Shown here in pieces: positions 8,246 through 16,870 of a stretch of 64,000 nucleotides of DNA. Under the pieces are notes generated by a model, which was not told where the DNA came from, searched no databases, and saw only the letters and a program-made list of their open reading frames with translations. How positions within the stretch are numbered: position 1 is the stretch's first letter; the number at the start of each line of letters is the position of its first letter. Position numbers and translations under genes: made by a program. Origin of the DNA: Faecalibacterium taiwanense (GTDB taxonomy: Bacteria; Bacillota; Clostridia; Oscillospirales; Ruminococcaceae). The stretch spans positions 1,178,001 to 1,242,000 of the forward strand of contig NZ_CP155552.1 of assembly GCF_036632915.2 (NCBI RefSeq), in the 5' to 3' direction.

Positions 8246-8310
8246 TTCGTGGCTGTGCCGCGGGAATTTTGACGGAGAGTATGGAAAAAAGTTGGTTCGG
8301 CCTGTTTCGG

Positions 8311-8369
8311 TTGACTTTTTTATAAAGAATTGGTATATTGATACTATATAGTATCAATAAGTATCAATT
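8311..8369 (+). promoter_or_regulatory. Promoter and 20-bp palindromic operator of the fic gene
   Basis: TTGACT (8311-8316), 17-nt spacer, TATATT (8334-8339). A perfect 20-bp palindrome, TTGATACTATATAGTATCAA, occupies 8338-8357 over the -10/+1 region. A further half-site GTATCAATT lies at 8361-8369. A dimeric repressor bound here would block transcription. Confidence 0.8.
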
Positions 8370-8383
8370 GCGAGGTGGACAGA

Positions 8384-9577
8384 ATGGATGGGGCACAGTT
8401 TGCCAAAATGCTTTCAGATAAGCATTTGTTTGAACTCAATCGGATGGAATACAAGTACTCGACTGTCAGCGTCAAAGAATTTGCCGAATTGCTGCGGCAA
8501 AACTTTGCGCAGCCTCTGCCGTTGACTGATTTTTCTGGAAATAAGCTGTTTTACCTGCCGAACCTCGCGCAAATTTCAACAAATGGTATGAAGCAGTTGC
8601 TCTCTGTCCCTGTCAGTGGACAAAACTTCGGTTTGTCGGCGATGACCGAGGAAATTTATGCTACTTTTCAAATTGAAAGTATCCGCTCGACCCGCAGCAG
8701 TATCCGTTATATCCTCGATGGTTATGCCCCTCGTGATGAACAAGAAGCCCGCATCTATGGTATGAAGCGCGGACTGGAGTTTATCGCGAATCGTCAGAAT
8801 AGGATCACCGAGGAGAATCTGCATTACCTATATCAGATCAGCACAGGGGATTATCTCCCGGATGAAGATCGATTACTGCCAAACCACTTTTATCGGCATG
8901 GCGAGGTTTTTATTGTAGGCGGTGAAGAACCCAGACCGGGACTTCCGGCAGAGCGGCTTCCCGGTGCCATGAAATGTCTTGTCGATTTTGCGAATGCCAA
9001 TGACGGCATCAATGAGCTGCATAAGGCTGCCATTCTGCACTTTGCCTTTGCGTACTACCACCCCTATTTTGACGGGAATGGACGCACTGTACGGCTATTC
9101 CACCTCTGGTATCTTGTTCAGCAGGGCTATCCTGCGGCACTGTTCACGCCGTTTTCCCGATACATCGCTGAAAATAAGGGCGCATATTACAAAGCCTACG
9201 AACGCGTGGAGAGAAATGCTCTGATTTCCGGCTATACGGATGTGACTCCCTTTCTGTTCTACTTCTGCAATGAGGTCTATAACCGCCTGCAGGTGGATGC
9301 AGTCCCGCCGAAAACTGATCTTGAGGTATATCAAACTGCTCTTGCGGGAGGAAAAATCACAGAAAAAGAACGGCTGCTCTGGGAGTATGTCCTGTCTGCT
9401 TATGGTGCAGAGGAGTTTACCACAAAGCAGCTGGAAAAGGATTTCCGAAACGCTGCGTATGCAACCATTCGGACGTTTGTGATGAAATTCCATGAGATGG
9501 GGCTGCTTACTGCAAGAAAAGCAGGAAACAGGGTGTTCTATCGTGTCGGTGGTACTTCTGACGGTCGGCCATTATAA
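8384..9577 (+). CDS. Fic-domain protein (probable AMP-transferase)
   Basis: 397 residues. The Fic core motif HPYFDGNGR lies near residues 226-234, after HKAAILHFAFAYY. Fic enzymes transfer AMP or other groups from nucleotides to target hydroxyls. An N-terminal block TFQIES resembles the inhibitory helix motif (S/T)xxxE(G/N) with Ser for Gly, suggesting an intramolecularly inhibited form. The C-terminus looks like a winged-helix region. The ATG at 8384 follows gaggtgg; it stands alone behind a palindromic operator. Confidence 0.88.
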   Translation: MDGAQFAKMLSDKHLFELNRMEYKYSTVSVKEFAELLRQNFAQPLPLTDFSGNKLFYLPNLAQISTNGMKQLLSVPVSGQNFGLSAMTEEIYATFQIESIRSTRSSIRYILDGYAPRDEQEARIYGMKRGLEFIANRQNRITEENLHYLYQISTGDYLPDEDRLLPNHFYRHGEVFIVGGEEPRPGLPAERLPGAMKCLVDFANANDGINELHKAAILHFAFAYYHPYFDGNGRTVRLFHLWYLVQQGYPAALFTPFSRYIAENKGAYYKAYERVERNALISGYTDVTPFLFYFCNEVYNRLQVDAVPPKTDLEVYQTALAGGKITEKERLLWEYVLSAYGAEEFTTKQLEKDFRNAAYATIRTFVMKFHEMGLLTARKAGNRVFYRVGGTSDGRPL

Positions 9578-9598
9578 TGAATCCAAAAGGGGAACGTT

Positions 9599-10009
9599 AT
9601 GAAAACGATTCGTGTTGTGGCCGCTGTGATCTGCGACTCCATGCAGGCAAAACGCAAAATCTACGCCACTGCCCGCGGTTATGGCGACTATAAAGGCCAG
9701 TGGGAGTTTCCGGGCGGCAAAATCGAGCCGGGCGAAACCCCGCAGCAGGCTCTGAAGCGGGAAATCGAAGAAGAACTGGACACGGAAATTACTGTGGGGG
9801 ATTTAATTGGTACACTCGAGTACGATTATCCGGCGTTTCATCTTTCCATGGACTGCTTCTGGTGTGAAGTGGTTTCCGGCGATCTTGTTCTGAAAGAAGC
9901 GGAAGCTGCACGGTGGCTGACGAAGGAGGAGTTTGATTCCGTTCCGTGGCTCCCGGCGGATCAGACCATTTTGGATGTTATCAGAAGCTCAATGGTAAAG
10001 AAAAAGTGA
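9599..10009 (+). CDS. MutT-like (deoxy)nucleoside triphosphate pyrophosphohydrolase
   Basis: 136 residues. It starts KTIRVVAAVICD and has the MutT hallmark QWEFPGGKIEPGE followed by REIEEELDTEI, a complete NUDIX box. It is likely to cleave oxidised or non-canonical dNTPs such as 8-oxo-dGTP. It lies 21 nt after the fic stop, so it may share that transcript, and ends in the hairpin at 10065-10110. Confidence 0.9.
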   Translation: MKTIRVVAAVICDSMQAKRKIYATARGYGDYKGQWEFPGGKIEPGETPQQALKREIEEELDTEITVGDLIGTLEYDYPAFHLSMDCFWCEVVSGDLVLKEAEAARWLTKEEFDSVPWLPADQTILDVIRSSMVKKK

Positions 10010-10064
10010 CTCACTTGAATTTTGCAGCATAATCTGACCATGGAACCGCACGAATAAAAACAAT

Positions 10065-10110
10065 GCCCTCATAGTTGAGAGGATTCGTAAATCTTCTTGG
10101 CTATGAGGGC
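10065..10110 (+). terminator. Long-loop hairpin between mutT-like gene and mazF
   Basis: gccctcatag (10065-10074) pairs perfectly with ctatgagggc (10101-10110), followed by gtttc. An ATG in frame with mazF at 10102 lies inside the right arm, so translation from there would compete with folding. Confidence 0.6.
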
Positions 10111-10132
10111 GTTTCATTCCACGGGGATTTTT

Positions 10133-10516
10133 ATGTTACCGAACAATTGGAGATATCTCAGAGGGGACATCTACTATGCAGACATGGAGCCGCATATCGG
10201 CTCGGAACAGGGCGGGAAACGCCCTGTGGTAGTTCTGCAGAACAACATTGGAAACCGTCATTCGCCTACATTGATCGTTGCAACTGTTACCACCCGGACG
10301 GAAAAGAAGAAAAACCAGCCCACCCATGTGCTGGTGGATTCCAACCCGGCCTTTGAAGAACCGTCCATGATTCTTCTGGAGCAGATCTTCACAATCGATA
10401 AATCCCGCATCGAACGCTTTATGGGCTATGCCAGCAAGGCTGAAATGCTCCGCATTGATATGGCTTTGCTGGTCAGTCTGGCTCTGAACGTTCTGAGCGG
10501 AAACCGCAGCGAATAG
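10133..10516 (+). CDS. MazF/PemK-type mRNA interferase toxin
   Basis: 127 residues from ATG 10133; an earlier in-frame ATG at 10102 sits in a hairpin. Diagnostic blocks are RGDIYYADMEPHIGSEQGGK, RPVVVLQN and LEQIFTIDKSRI. MazF toxins are ribosome-independent endoribonucleases. No MazE-type antitoxin is visible immediately upstream. The small gene 60 nt downstream is the only nearby candidate partner, and its order would be unusual. Confidence 0.88.
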   Translation: MLPNNWRYLRGDIYYADMEPHIGSEQGGKRPVVVLQNNIGNRHSPTLIVATVTTRTEKKKNQPTHVLVDSNPAFEEPSMILLEQIFTIDKSRIERFMGYASKAEMLRIDMALLVSLALNVLSGNRSE

Positions 10517-10576
10517 CGGACAACCAGTAACCCGTAAAAATGAGGTGATAGCGATGTAACCGGAGGTGAGTGAGCC

Positions 10577-10813
10577 ATGCGAAAGAGTGCCCCCATTGAA
10601 GTGGTGGTACATTACCCCAAAACGAAAGAGGGATGGGACGAACTCGGAAAACGGGTCGCAACCGCCCACGCCAACTATGTGATCGAAAAAATCGACCGTC
10701 TGAACTGCCCCACATGGCAGAAGCTCGAATTGCTGCAGGCGGTGATCGATACTACCAAAGGAACTTACAAACCCAAGGAACACCAAAAGCCCGGCTGGCA
10801 GCCGAGCCGATAA
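10577..10813 (+). CDS. Small conserved-looking protein, unknown function
   Basis: 78 residues, starting MRKSAPIEVVVHYPKT and rich in charged residues. No transmembrane or cysteine motif is seen. A strong ggaggtgag precedes the ATG. It follows mazF by 60 nt on the same strand and is closed by a long perfect inverted repeat, so the two probably share a transcript. Its role is not recognised; a reversed-order antitoxin is possible but unsupported by motif. Confidence 0.55.
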   Translation: MRKSAPIEVVVHYPKTKEGWDELGKRVATAHANYVIEKIDRLNCPTWQKLELLQAVIDTTKGTYKPKEHQKPGWQPSR

Positions 10814-10815
10814 AC

Positions 10816-10895
10816 AAAGCCCCACGCTCAACATATGCTTTTCTGCTCTCACCAGAGACGGTCAGATTCAGAGGCAGTGTTGAGCGTGGGGCTTT
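10816..10895. terminator. Terminator with 18-bp perfect stem
   Basis: 10816-10833 pairs perfectly with 10878-10895 (aaagccccacgctcaaca / tgttgagcgtggggcttt) around a 44-nt loop. The T-rich arm end lets it act in both directions. It is unusually long for an intrinsic terminator. Confidence 0.7.
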
Positions 10896-10992
10896 TGTGC
10901 TACATAAGTCTTTTGAAATGCGGCTGACACAACAAAGCTGTTGATTGCTGGCAGCCAATATGGTATCCTATGGCATTGCATAACACTCAAAA

Positions 10993-11067
10993 CAGTTTCG
11001 CTTTTTGCTGAAAGAGCGTATCGAAACCGTCCTGATGGAGCAGCAGAAAAAGCTTTTTGAAAAGTAA
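10993..11067 (+). pseudogene. Possible C-terminal tail of a lost gene upstream of the HipA-like kinase
   Basis: A 24-codon open stretch ends in TAA and reads like a coiled C-terminus (FRFLLKERIETVLMEQQKKL). It has no start codon. HipA-type kinases usually follow an antitoxin gene, so this could be what remains of one. The evidence is thin. Confidence 0.2.
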
Positions 11068-11073
11068 AAGCTC

Positions 11074-11102
11074 TTGCGTCCCGTGAAAAAAGAAGGTAAT
11101 AT
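11074..11102 (+). promoter_or_regulatory. Promoter of the HipA-like kinase gene
   Basis: TTGCGT (11074-11079), a 17-nt spacer, and TAATAT (11097-11102), 43 nt before the ATG at 11145. Confidence 0.6.
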
Positions 11103-11144
11103 AAATACAGAGCAAGACACAGAACGCAGGGAGGGATGAAAATC

Positions 11145-12221
11145 ATGTTTTACGAGATCATGCACCGGGAAAGCTGTGTGGCACAACTCAGCACGACAGG
11201 GGAATGCAAGATCTGCCTCGAGGATTTCATGCCCTATGATCTGGTTCTGGTGGAATCGGATGATTTTGACGAGCGCATCAATAATGTAACGAACTTTTAC
11301 TATTGGTGCGCCTCCCGGATGCTGACGTTGGATCGCACTTACGCCAAGGAAATCCTGAACAGTATCGGTGCATCTCAGAGTGTTACGGACAGGGAACGAG
11401 CACAAATCGCATTATCCTACCATTGTCTGTCTTTGCTGGATGTGTTCTGGGTGAAAGAAGAAAACGAGAAGATTCGATTCGAGGATATCAACCTTTTTGC
11501 ACACTCCTTAAGCAATGCGCTTGTGGATATTGCGCTGCGGGGGCACCAAATGACGGTGACAAACGCCCATCTTCTGGCAAATGACCTGTCTACGGGCGGC
11601 TTGTACCCCAAAGCATGGGTGCGCAAAGAGGATGGATTCTATCTTTACAAGGATGGCGGCAGGGATGCGGTGGAACGTGAAGTGCTGGCAAGCAAAATCT
11701 GCCGGTGCTTTGACTGCCATCAGATACTGTATGAGCAGGGAATGTTTGAAAATGAGCCGGTTTCTATCAGCAAAATCATGACATCTCAGCGATACAGTCT
11801 TGTGACCTATGCAGCCTATGACGTCTACTGCACGAACCGTGATTGGAATACGCTGGATAAGATCTTAGAGCTGGATGCTCCCGGCTACTATATGATGAAC
11901 ATTCTGGATTATCTGGTGGGCAATACTGACCGTCATTGGGAAAATTGGGGTCTGCTGGTAGACAACGAAACCAATCAGCCCATCCGTCTGCATGACCTGA
12001 TGGACTTCAACCGGGCGTTTCAGCAGTACGACACGCCAGAAGGCGCAAACTGTCTGACCGTGGGAAAACGCCATCTGAGCCAAAAAGATGCTGCAGTGGA
12101 AGCGGTGCGGAACATCGGACTGAACCAAGTCCGTCAGGTGGAGCACACCGTATTCTCCGAGCATCCGGCATGGAAAGCAACGTTTGAAGAACGACTGCGT
12201 GTTTTACGGAACGCCATGTAA
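11145..12221 (+). CDS. HipA/CtkA-like protein kinase
   Basis: 358 residues. The C-terminal half carries HipA-fold kinase motifs: GNTDRHWENWG (catalytic Asp and metal Asn) and LHDLMDFN (metal-binding Asp), plus AWVRKEDGFYLYKDGG as nucleotide-binding strand. The N-terminal ~110 residues are variable. HipA kinases phosphorylate translation factors or other proteins and can arrest growth; CtkA is a related single-gene kinase. The start at 11145 is preferred because the gggaggg abuts an earlier ATG at 11136. No intact antitoxin lies next to it. Confidence 0.8.
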   Translation: MFYEIMHRESCVAQLSTTGECKICLEDFMPYDLVLVESDDFDERINNVTNFYYWCASRMLTLDRTYAKEILNSIGASQSVTDRERAQIALSYHCLSLLDVFWVKEENEKIRFEDINLFAHSLSNALVDIALRGHQMTVTNAHLLANDLSTGGLYPKAWVRKEDGFYLYKDGGRDAVEREVLASKICRCFDCHQILYEQGMFENEPVSISKIMTSQRYSLVTYAAYDVYCTNRDWNTLDKILELDAPGYYMMNILDYLVGNTDRHWENWGLLVDNETNQPIRLHDLMDFNRAFQQYDTPEGANCLTVGKRHLSQKDAAVEAVRNIGLNQVRQVEHTVFSEHPAWKATFEERLRVLRNAM

Positions 12222-12263
12222 GTCAGAGCAAATATCAGAATAATTGAAACAGAATGATTCCAT

Positions 12264-12320
12264 AACGAAAGCCCGTCTGCGCTGCCACATATCGTGGCTT
12301 GCAGACGAGCTTTTTCGTTT
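12264..12320. terminator. Terminator after the HipA-like kinase
   Basis: An extended stem (aacgaaagc-cgtctgc / gcagacg-agctttttcgtt) encloses a smaller GCCAC/GTGGC hairpin and ends in a T run. It lies between convergent genes and can serve both. Confidence 0.75.
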
Positions 12321-12343
12321 GACCGGAGAAAAATTACCATACC

Positions 12344-12834
12344 TCACATGCGAAGCATAGATGGAAAATCGGAACCAAGGTTTTCCACCAGATGGCAAAA
12401 GCACTTCTGACTGATGGTCTTTTGTCCACTCTCCCAGCAGCGGATGCTTGTCCGGCTGACCTTTGCGTGGTCGGCAAGTTGCTGACGGTTCCAGCCTTTT
12501 GCCTCCCGGTATCTGCGGAGGAAGGCTCCTCCGCCCCGGTGCAGAAACAGGGTGTAGTCGTCCAGAATATCCTCCACCGGGATGCCGTAAAGGGCGGCGA
12601 GCTTGTCCGCAAGTTCGGGCGTGAAGCTGCGGTGAAATGCGCCGCTTTCCAGATCCCGATAGAGCCATTCCTCCATGCCCACCATGGCAGCAACCTCTTT
12701 TGCAGCAGGTCAAGACCATAGCGGCACCAACGCAGACGGTCCCAGGGGTCCGGGATGCCGGCGTAAGAATGGTACATACGGTAGAACGCCTGCGCCTCTA
12801 CGGTAGTGCGGGGGCCTGCCAAAGTTACCTGCAA
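12344..12834 (-). pseudogene. XRE-family regulator, frameshifted
   Basis: Two overlapping minus-strand frames form one protein of about 163 residues. The first part begins MQVTLAGPRTTVEAQAF and reaches GLDLLQK near 12702. The second continues EVAAMVGMEEWLYRDLE and ends in a helix-turn-helix (RRYREAKGWNRQQLADHA, then VSRTSIRCWESG). One missing A in a run (plus-strand cTTTTg at 12697-12702) explains the shift. The start appears to be TTG with no clear ribosome site. It may be a genuine pseudogene or a homopolymer error in the assembly. Confidence 0.6.
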
Positions 12835-12848
12835 GATGTATAGAGGGG

Positions 12849-13328
12849 TTAGACCACAACCCTCACATGATACCTTTTGAAGTAGAAAAAGGTGACCGCT
12901 TTCCTGAGCCCAGAAAACCCATTTTGACGCATTTGCGCTGCTTTGAAAAATGAGTGGGTTCTCTTTTCCATCTGAAAGTGCGCTGGGGAGAGGATAGCAT
13001 TTTCAATGCACCGGCTGGCGTAGGTGGAAAAGCGTGCCCGACGGTCAGAGTCGAAAGTATCCACTGCTTTCATCAGGCCGATGGTGCCGATGGAAATAAG
13101 GTCGTCCTGATCGCCGGGCAGGGCGTAGTATTTTTTTACGATGTGTGCCACCAGACGCAGATTGTGCCGGATCAGTTTTTCCCGTGCGGCAGGGTCACCG
13201 GCATGCAGTGCGGAAAAGGCTTCGGTTTCCTCCCGGGCAGAGAGGGGCCGCGGAAAGCTGCCGCTTTCCAGATGAAGCGCCAGAACCAGAAGCTTTGTGG
13301 CAAAAAATTGCAGAAGAGATAAAAACAT
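12849..13328 (-). CDS. Truncated sporulation-type sigma factor (SigK-like)
   Basis: 159 residues from the ATG at 13328, which follows ggggagggg. The N-terminus (FLSLLQFFATKLL) and region 2 (IRHNLRLVAHIVKKYYALPG, DDLISIGTIGLMKAVDTFD, RFSTYASRCIENAIL) match SigK/SigE-type factors. Homology then ends and a 46-residue unrelated tail follows. Regions 3 and 4, including the -35 recognition helix, are absent, so it cannot act as a normal sigma factor. It probably remains from a spore-forming ancestor. The frameshifted XRE gene is just downstream. Confidence 0.75.
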   Translation of the reverse strand: MFLSLLQFFATKLLVLALHLESGSFPRPLSAREETEAFSALHAGDPAAREKLIRHNLRLVAHIVKKYYALPGDQDDLISIGTIGLMKAVDTFDSDRRARFSTYASRCIENAILSPAHFQMEKRTHSFFKAAQMRQNGFSGLRKAVTFFYFKRYHVRVVV

Positions 13329-13470
13329 GCCGACCCCTCCCCATAGTATCATAAACGGTTACTGTAATTTATGAAGGAGGGCTTGCCTTTTTTCCGGACT
13401 CCGAGGAGAACAACGCTGCTTCGTTGTCCACAAAATACGGATATGGCAGCTTTGCGGAGCAATGCGCCTG

Positions 13471-14271
13471 TTACCCATATATTTTCCCCACGATCTTTCC
13501 GCGTGCTGCGGCAGGCAGGAGCTTGCACAAAAGGCTCAGGAATTTATACTGTGCACCGGCAACATAAACGACTGCCGGGTCCTTTTTCTCCACAATACCG
13601 GCGATGTACCGTCCAATGCGTGCCGGGTCCATGCCGTTTTGCTCGTCGTGCTCCATCTGGCTGACGCTCCGGGAGATGCGTCCACCGTATTCATCATCGC
13701 CGAGAATGCTTTTTTGACGTGCTTTTGTAAACCCGGTGCAGATGTCACCCAGTTCTACGACGGTAACATGGATGCCGTAGGGCTTGACTTCGTTTGCCAG
13801 AGCGTAAGAGTAAGAAGAAACGGCGGCTTTGCTTGCAGAGTAGAAGGTCTGGAACGGAATGTGCGCTACGGCAGCAACAGAGCTGATGTTCACAATATGC
13901 CCCTTCCCTTGATGGCGCATGAAGGGGAGAACTGCTTTATTTACAGTGACTGTCCCGAAAAAGTTCACATCAAACTGCGCTTTGGCTTGCTCCATGGACG
14001 TAAACTCCACCGCACCGGAAATGCCAAAGCCTGCACAGTTGATCACTGCATCAATTTTGGTCTCTTTTTGGATGACCTGCTGCACAGCGGCGTTGACCGC
14101 ATCTTCATCGGTCACATCGACAGACAGATGGGTAACACCCTCCATAGGGATATTTCTGCGGCTGAACTCATAGACGATGCAGCCGTTCTCCTTCAGAGCA
14201 GATGCCGTGCACCGTCCGATGCCGGAGCTTCCTCCGGTAACAATAACGACCTTGTTGTTTTCTCCCGCCAT
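13471..14271 (-). CDS. Short-chain dehydrogenase/reductase
   Basis: 266 residues with the classical SDR layout: VVIVTGGSSGIGRCTA (cofactor), VINCAGFG, ISSVAAVAH and the catalytic pair in YSASK. It oxidises or reduces alcohol/ketone substrates with NAD(P). The longer C-terminal extension resembles SDRs with a terminal hydrophobic stretch (LCKLLPAAARGKIVGKIYG). It lies alone between the sigma remnant and a stretch of decayed DNA. The substrate is unknown. Confidence 0.88.
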   Translation of the reverse strand: MAGENNKVVIVTGGSSGIGRCTASALKENGCIVYEFSRRNIPMEGVTHLSVDVTDEDAVNAAVQQVIQKETKIDAVINCAGFGISGAVEFTSMEQAKAQFDVNFFGTVTVNKAVLPFMRHQGKGHIVNISSVAAVAHIPFQTFYSASKAAVSSYSYALANEVKPYGIHVTVVELGDICTGFTKARQKSILGDDEYGGRISRSVSQMEHDEQNGMDPARIGRYIAGIVEKKDPAVVYVAGAQYKFLSLLCKLLPAAARGKIVGKIYG

Positions 14272-14568
14272 GATTTTCCTCCTGAAAATGTTGATCTGGT
14301 TCGAGTATACCGCATCGCAAGATGACTGTCTATACGGATAGCCGGATTGTGGAAAAGCACAGGGATCAACTTGCGCAAATTTTTACGCAGATTGGCCTCT
14401 CTTTTTTACACAGCCAATGCCAATTAGCGCTTGAAATCGAAATGCTGCGCAAGTATACTATACTAGCTATGCTGTACAAGCTTGATCAAAAATCAGTATG
14501 CCAGTTGACCATAAAAGACATACCAGAATTGAAGTGCGCGGCAGAATCAAAACCCTACGAGGATGAAA

Positions 14569-14823
14569 ATGAAATTTGATAGAAGGCTTACAGATGAAAT
14601 CTACACTTCCGATACGGTAAGGCTGGGAAAAATGCGTTTCAGGCCATGCGGGAGACGATCTATCATAATGGTGGTGTTTCGTTTCGCGGTGCATCGGGCG
14701 AGATGATTTTGCATCGTTTGGATTTAAAGAAAATTTTTATCTCGACAGGATCAGCATGCGATTCAAAAAACAAAGGAGAGGTGTTTTGCTATGATTTACA
14801 AAAAGCAATACGGGCAACCGTTT
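14569..14823 (+). pseudogene. Cysteine desulfurase (NifS/IscS-type) C-terminal remnant
   Basis: From 14631 the frame reads NAFQAMRETIYHNGGVSFRG, then GEMILHRLDLKKIF and ISTGSACDS. The last block is the hallmark catalytic-cysteine loop of group II cysteine desulfurases. An upstream piece from ATG 14569 is in another frame. The reading ends at TGA 14821-14823, inside the next gene. The remnant supplies the Shine-Dalgarno (aaaggagagg) of the alpha-glucosidase gene. The rest of 14272-14568 shows no recognisable gene. Confidence 0.6.
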
Positions 14824-16845
14824 GATACCGAAAGTGTAGTGGGTTCTTTTTTGCCCATGATGGAAACGATACCCTATCTGACCAAGGAGCCGGATGGTTT
14901 CTCCTATGCCATGGAACCGCAGGATGTCCTGTATGGTCTTGGCGAAAACGTCCGTGGTATCAACAAGCGCGGGTGGGTGTACGAAAGCAAATGCTCCGAT
15001 GACGGCAACCATACCGAGGGCAAATCCTCGCTGTACGGTGCTTATAATTTTATGATCGTGTCCGGCAAGGATACATTTGGCGTTTTTATCGACTACCCGG
15101 GCAAGGTGACCTTTGACTGCGGCTACACCGACCTGGATACCTTACGCATCACGGTGGCCGAGGAAAATTACGATCTCTACATCATTGAGGGCGAGAGCCT
15201 GACCGATATTGTGCACCAGTTCCGCCAGTTGGTGGGGCGCAGTTATATTCCGCCCAAATGGGCTTTTGGCAACGCCCAGAGCCGCTGGAGCTACATGAAC
15301 GAGGACGAGGTCCGCGAGGTGGTGGCAAATTACCGTGCCAATCATATGCCGCTGGACGCTGTGGTTCTGGATATCGATTACATGGAGCATTACAAGGACT
15401 TTACGGTGGATGCGCAGCGCTTCCCGCGTTTTGCAGACTTTGCCGCCGAGATGAAAGCGCAGGGCATCCATCTTGTCCCCATCATCGATGCAGCAGTCAA
15501 GGTCGAAGATGGATATGATGTGTATGAGGAAGGCGTGAAAAACGGCTACTTCTGCACGAATCAGGATGGCACCCCCTTTGTAGCCGGTGTGTGGCCGGGA
15601 CGGGTACACTTCCCCGATATGCTCAACCCGGAAGCCCGTGCTTGGTTTGGCAGTCAATATAAGGTTCTGCTGGATCAGGGGATCGAGGGCTTCTGGAATG
15701 ATATGAACGAGCCTGCTATCTTCTACGCAGAAGAAAGACTGAAAAAGACCTTTGCTCAAATTGAGAAATACAGCAAGCAAAACCTGGATATTTCCAGCTT
15801 TGGTGCTTTTACCGGCATGGTGGCAGAGCTTTCCAACAACGAAAACGATTATAAGCTGTTCTACCACAACACCAAACAGGGGCGTATGCGGCACGACAAG
15901 GTACATAATCTTTTTGGTTATAACATGACCCGTGCGGCAGGTGAGGCTTTCGAGCGGCTGGAGCCGGACAAGCGCATTTTGATATACTCCCGTTCTGCCT
16001 GCATCGGGATGCACCGGTATGGCGGCATCTGGACCGGCGACAACCATTCTTGGTGGAGCCACATTCTGCTTGCGCTGCACATGATGCCCTCCCTGAATAT
16101 GTGCGGCTTCCTGTACGAAGGCCCCGACATTGGCGGCTTTGGCAGCAATACTACAGAGGATCTGGTGCTGCGCTGGTACGGCATGGGCATCTTCTCTCCG
16201 CTGCTGCGGAACCACTCTGCCGACGGCACCCGCCGGCAGGAACCCTACCGCTTTAAGAACAAGGCTGCCTTTGCTGGTATTTTACAACTGCGCTACCTGC
16301 TGCTGCCCTACATTTACAGCGAGTACATGAAAGCTGCCCTGCACGACGGCATGTACTGTATGCCGTTGGCTTTCGCCTTCCCGGAGGATGACTTTGCCCG
16401 CCGGGTAGAGGATGAGGTGATGATCGGTGAAAGCCTGTTGATCGCCCCGGTATATGAGCAAAATGCCCGAGGTCGGTATGTTTATCTGCCGGAGGAGATG
16501 CTGCAAGTGCGGGTAAAGTGCAGCGAAAGCAACCGCATGGAAACCAGCGTGCTGCCAGCAGGCCATCATTACATTCCGGTGGAGCTGGACGAAGTGGTGT
16601 TCTTTATGCGCAAGGGGCACCTTCTGCCCCTTGCCAAGGACGGCAAAAAGATCCAGAGCGTTGCCGATGTGGATTTTGCAGATCTGCGCCTGCTTGCCTA
16701 TGCTCCCGATGGTGCATCCTATGAATACTATACCGATGACGGCGAGACAAAGGATTATGATAAGCCGGAACATTTTGTGCATATCACGCTGGATGCGGAT
16801 GGAAACGCAAAGAGCGATCGTGCTACGGTCAAAGTAGAAGGATAA
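14791..16845 (+). CDS. GH31 family alpha-glucosidase
   Basis: 684 residues. The nucleophile motif FWNDMNEP places Asp near residue 303; the acid/base Asp lies in WTGDNHSWW near residue 417. The N-terminal beta domain includes DVLYGLGENVRGINKRGW and the substrate block is DIDYMEHYKDFT. The enzyme removes alpha-linked glucose (or xylose) from oligosaccharides. No signal peptide is seen, so it is cytoplasmic. The ATG at 14791 follows aaaggagagg. It is monocistronic with a good terminator at 16871-16914; no sugar transporter adjoins it. Confidence 0.93.
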   Translation: MIYKKQYGQPFDTESVVGSFLPMMETIPYLTKEPDGFSYAMEPQDVLYGLGENVRGINKRGWVYESKCSDDGNHTEGKSSLYGAYNFMIVSGKDTFGVFIDYPGKVTFDCGYTDLDTLRITVAEENYDLYIIEGESLTDIVHQFRQLVGRSYIPPKWAFGNAQSRWSYMNEDEVREVVANYRANHMPLDAVVLDIDYMEHYKDFTVDAQRFPRFADFAAEMKAQGIHLVPIIDAAVKVEDGYDVYEEGVKNGYFCTNQDGTPFVAGVWPGRVHFPDMLNPEARAWFGSQYKVLLDQGIEGFWNDMNEPAIFYAEERLKKTFAQIEKYSKQNLDISSFGAFTGMVAELSNNENDYKLFYHNTKQGRMRHDKVHNLFGYNMTRAAGEAFERLEPDKRILIYSRSACIGMHRYGGIWTGDNHSWWSHILLALHMMPSLNMCGFLYEGPDIGGFGSNTTEDLVLRWYGMGIFSPLLRNHSADGTRRQEPYRFKNKAAFAGILQLRYLLLPYIYSEYMKAALHDGMYCMPLAFAFPEDDFARRVEDEVMIGESLLIAPVYEQNARGRYVYLPEEMLQVRVKCSESNRMETSVLPAGHHYIPVELDEVVFFMRKGHLLPLAKDGKKIQSVADVDFADLRLLAYAPDGASYEYYTDDGETKDYDKPEHFVHITLDADGNAKSDRATVKVEG

Positions 16846-16870
16846 TCGTCAGTCATTACGCAGTTCCTAC

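Noticed and set aside
14322..14579. 85-codon plus-strand frame between the SDR and GH31 genes
   Set aside because: No ribosome site and no family; it runs into the desulfurase remnant. Kept as unassigned DNA.
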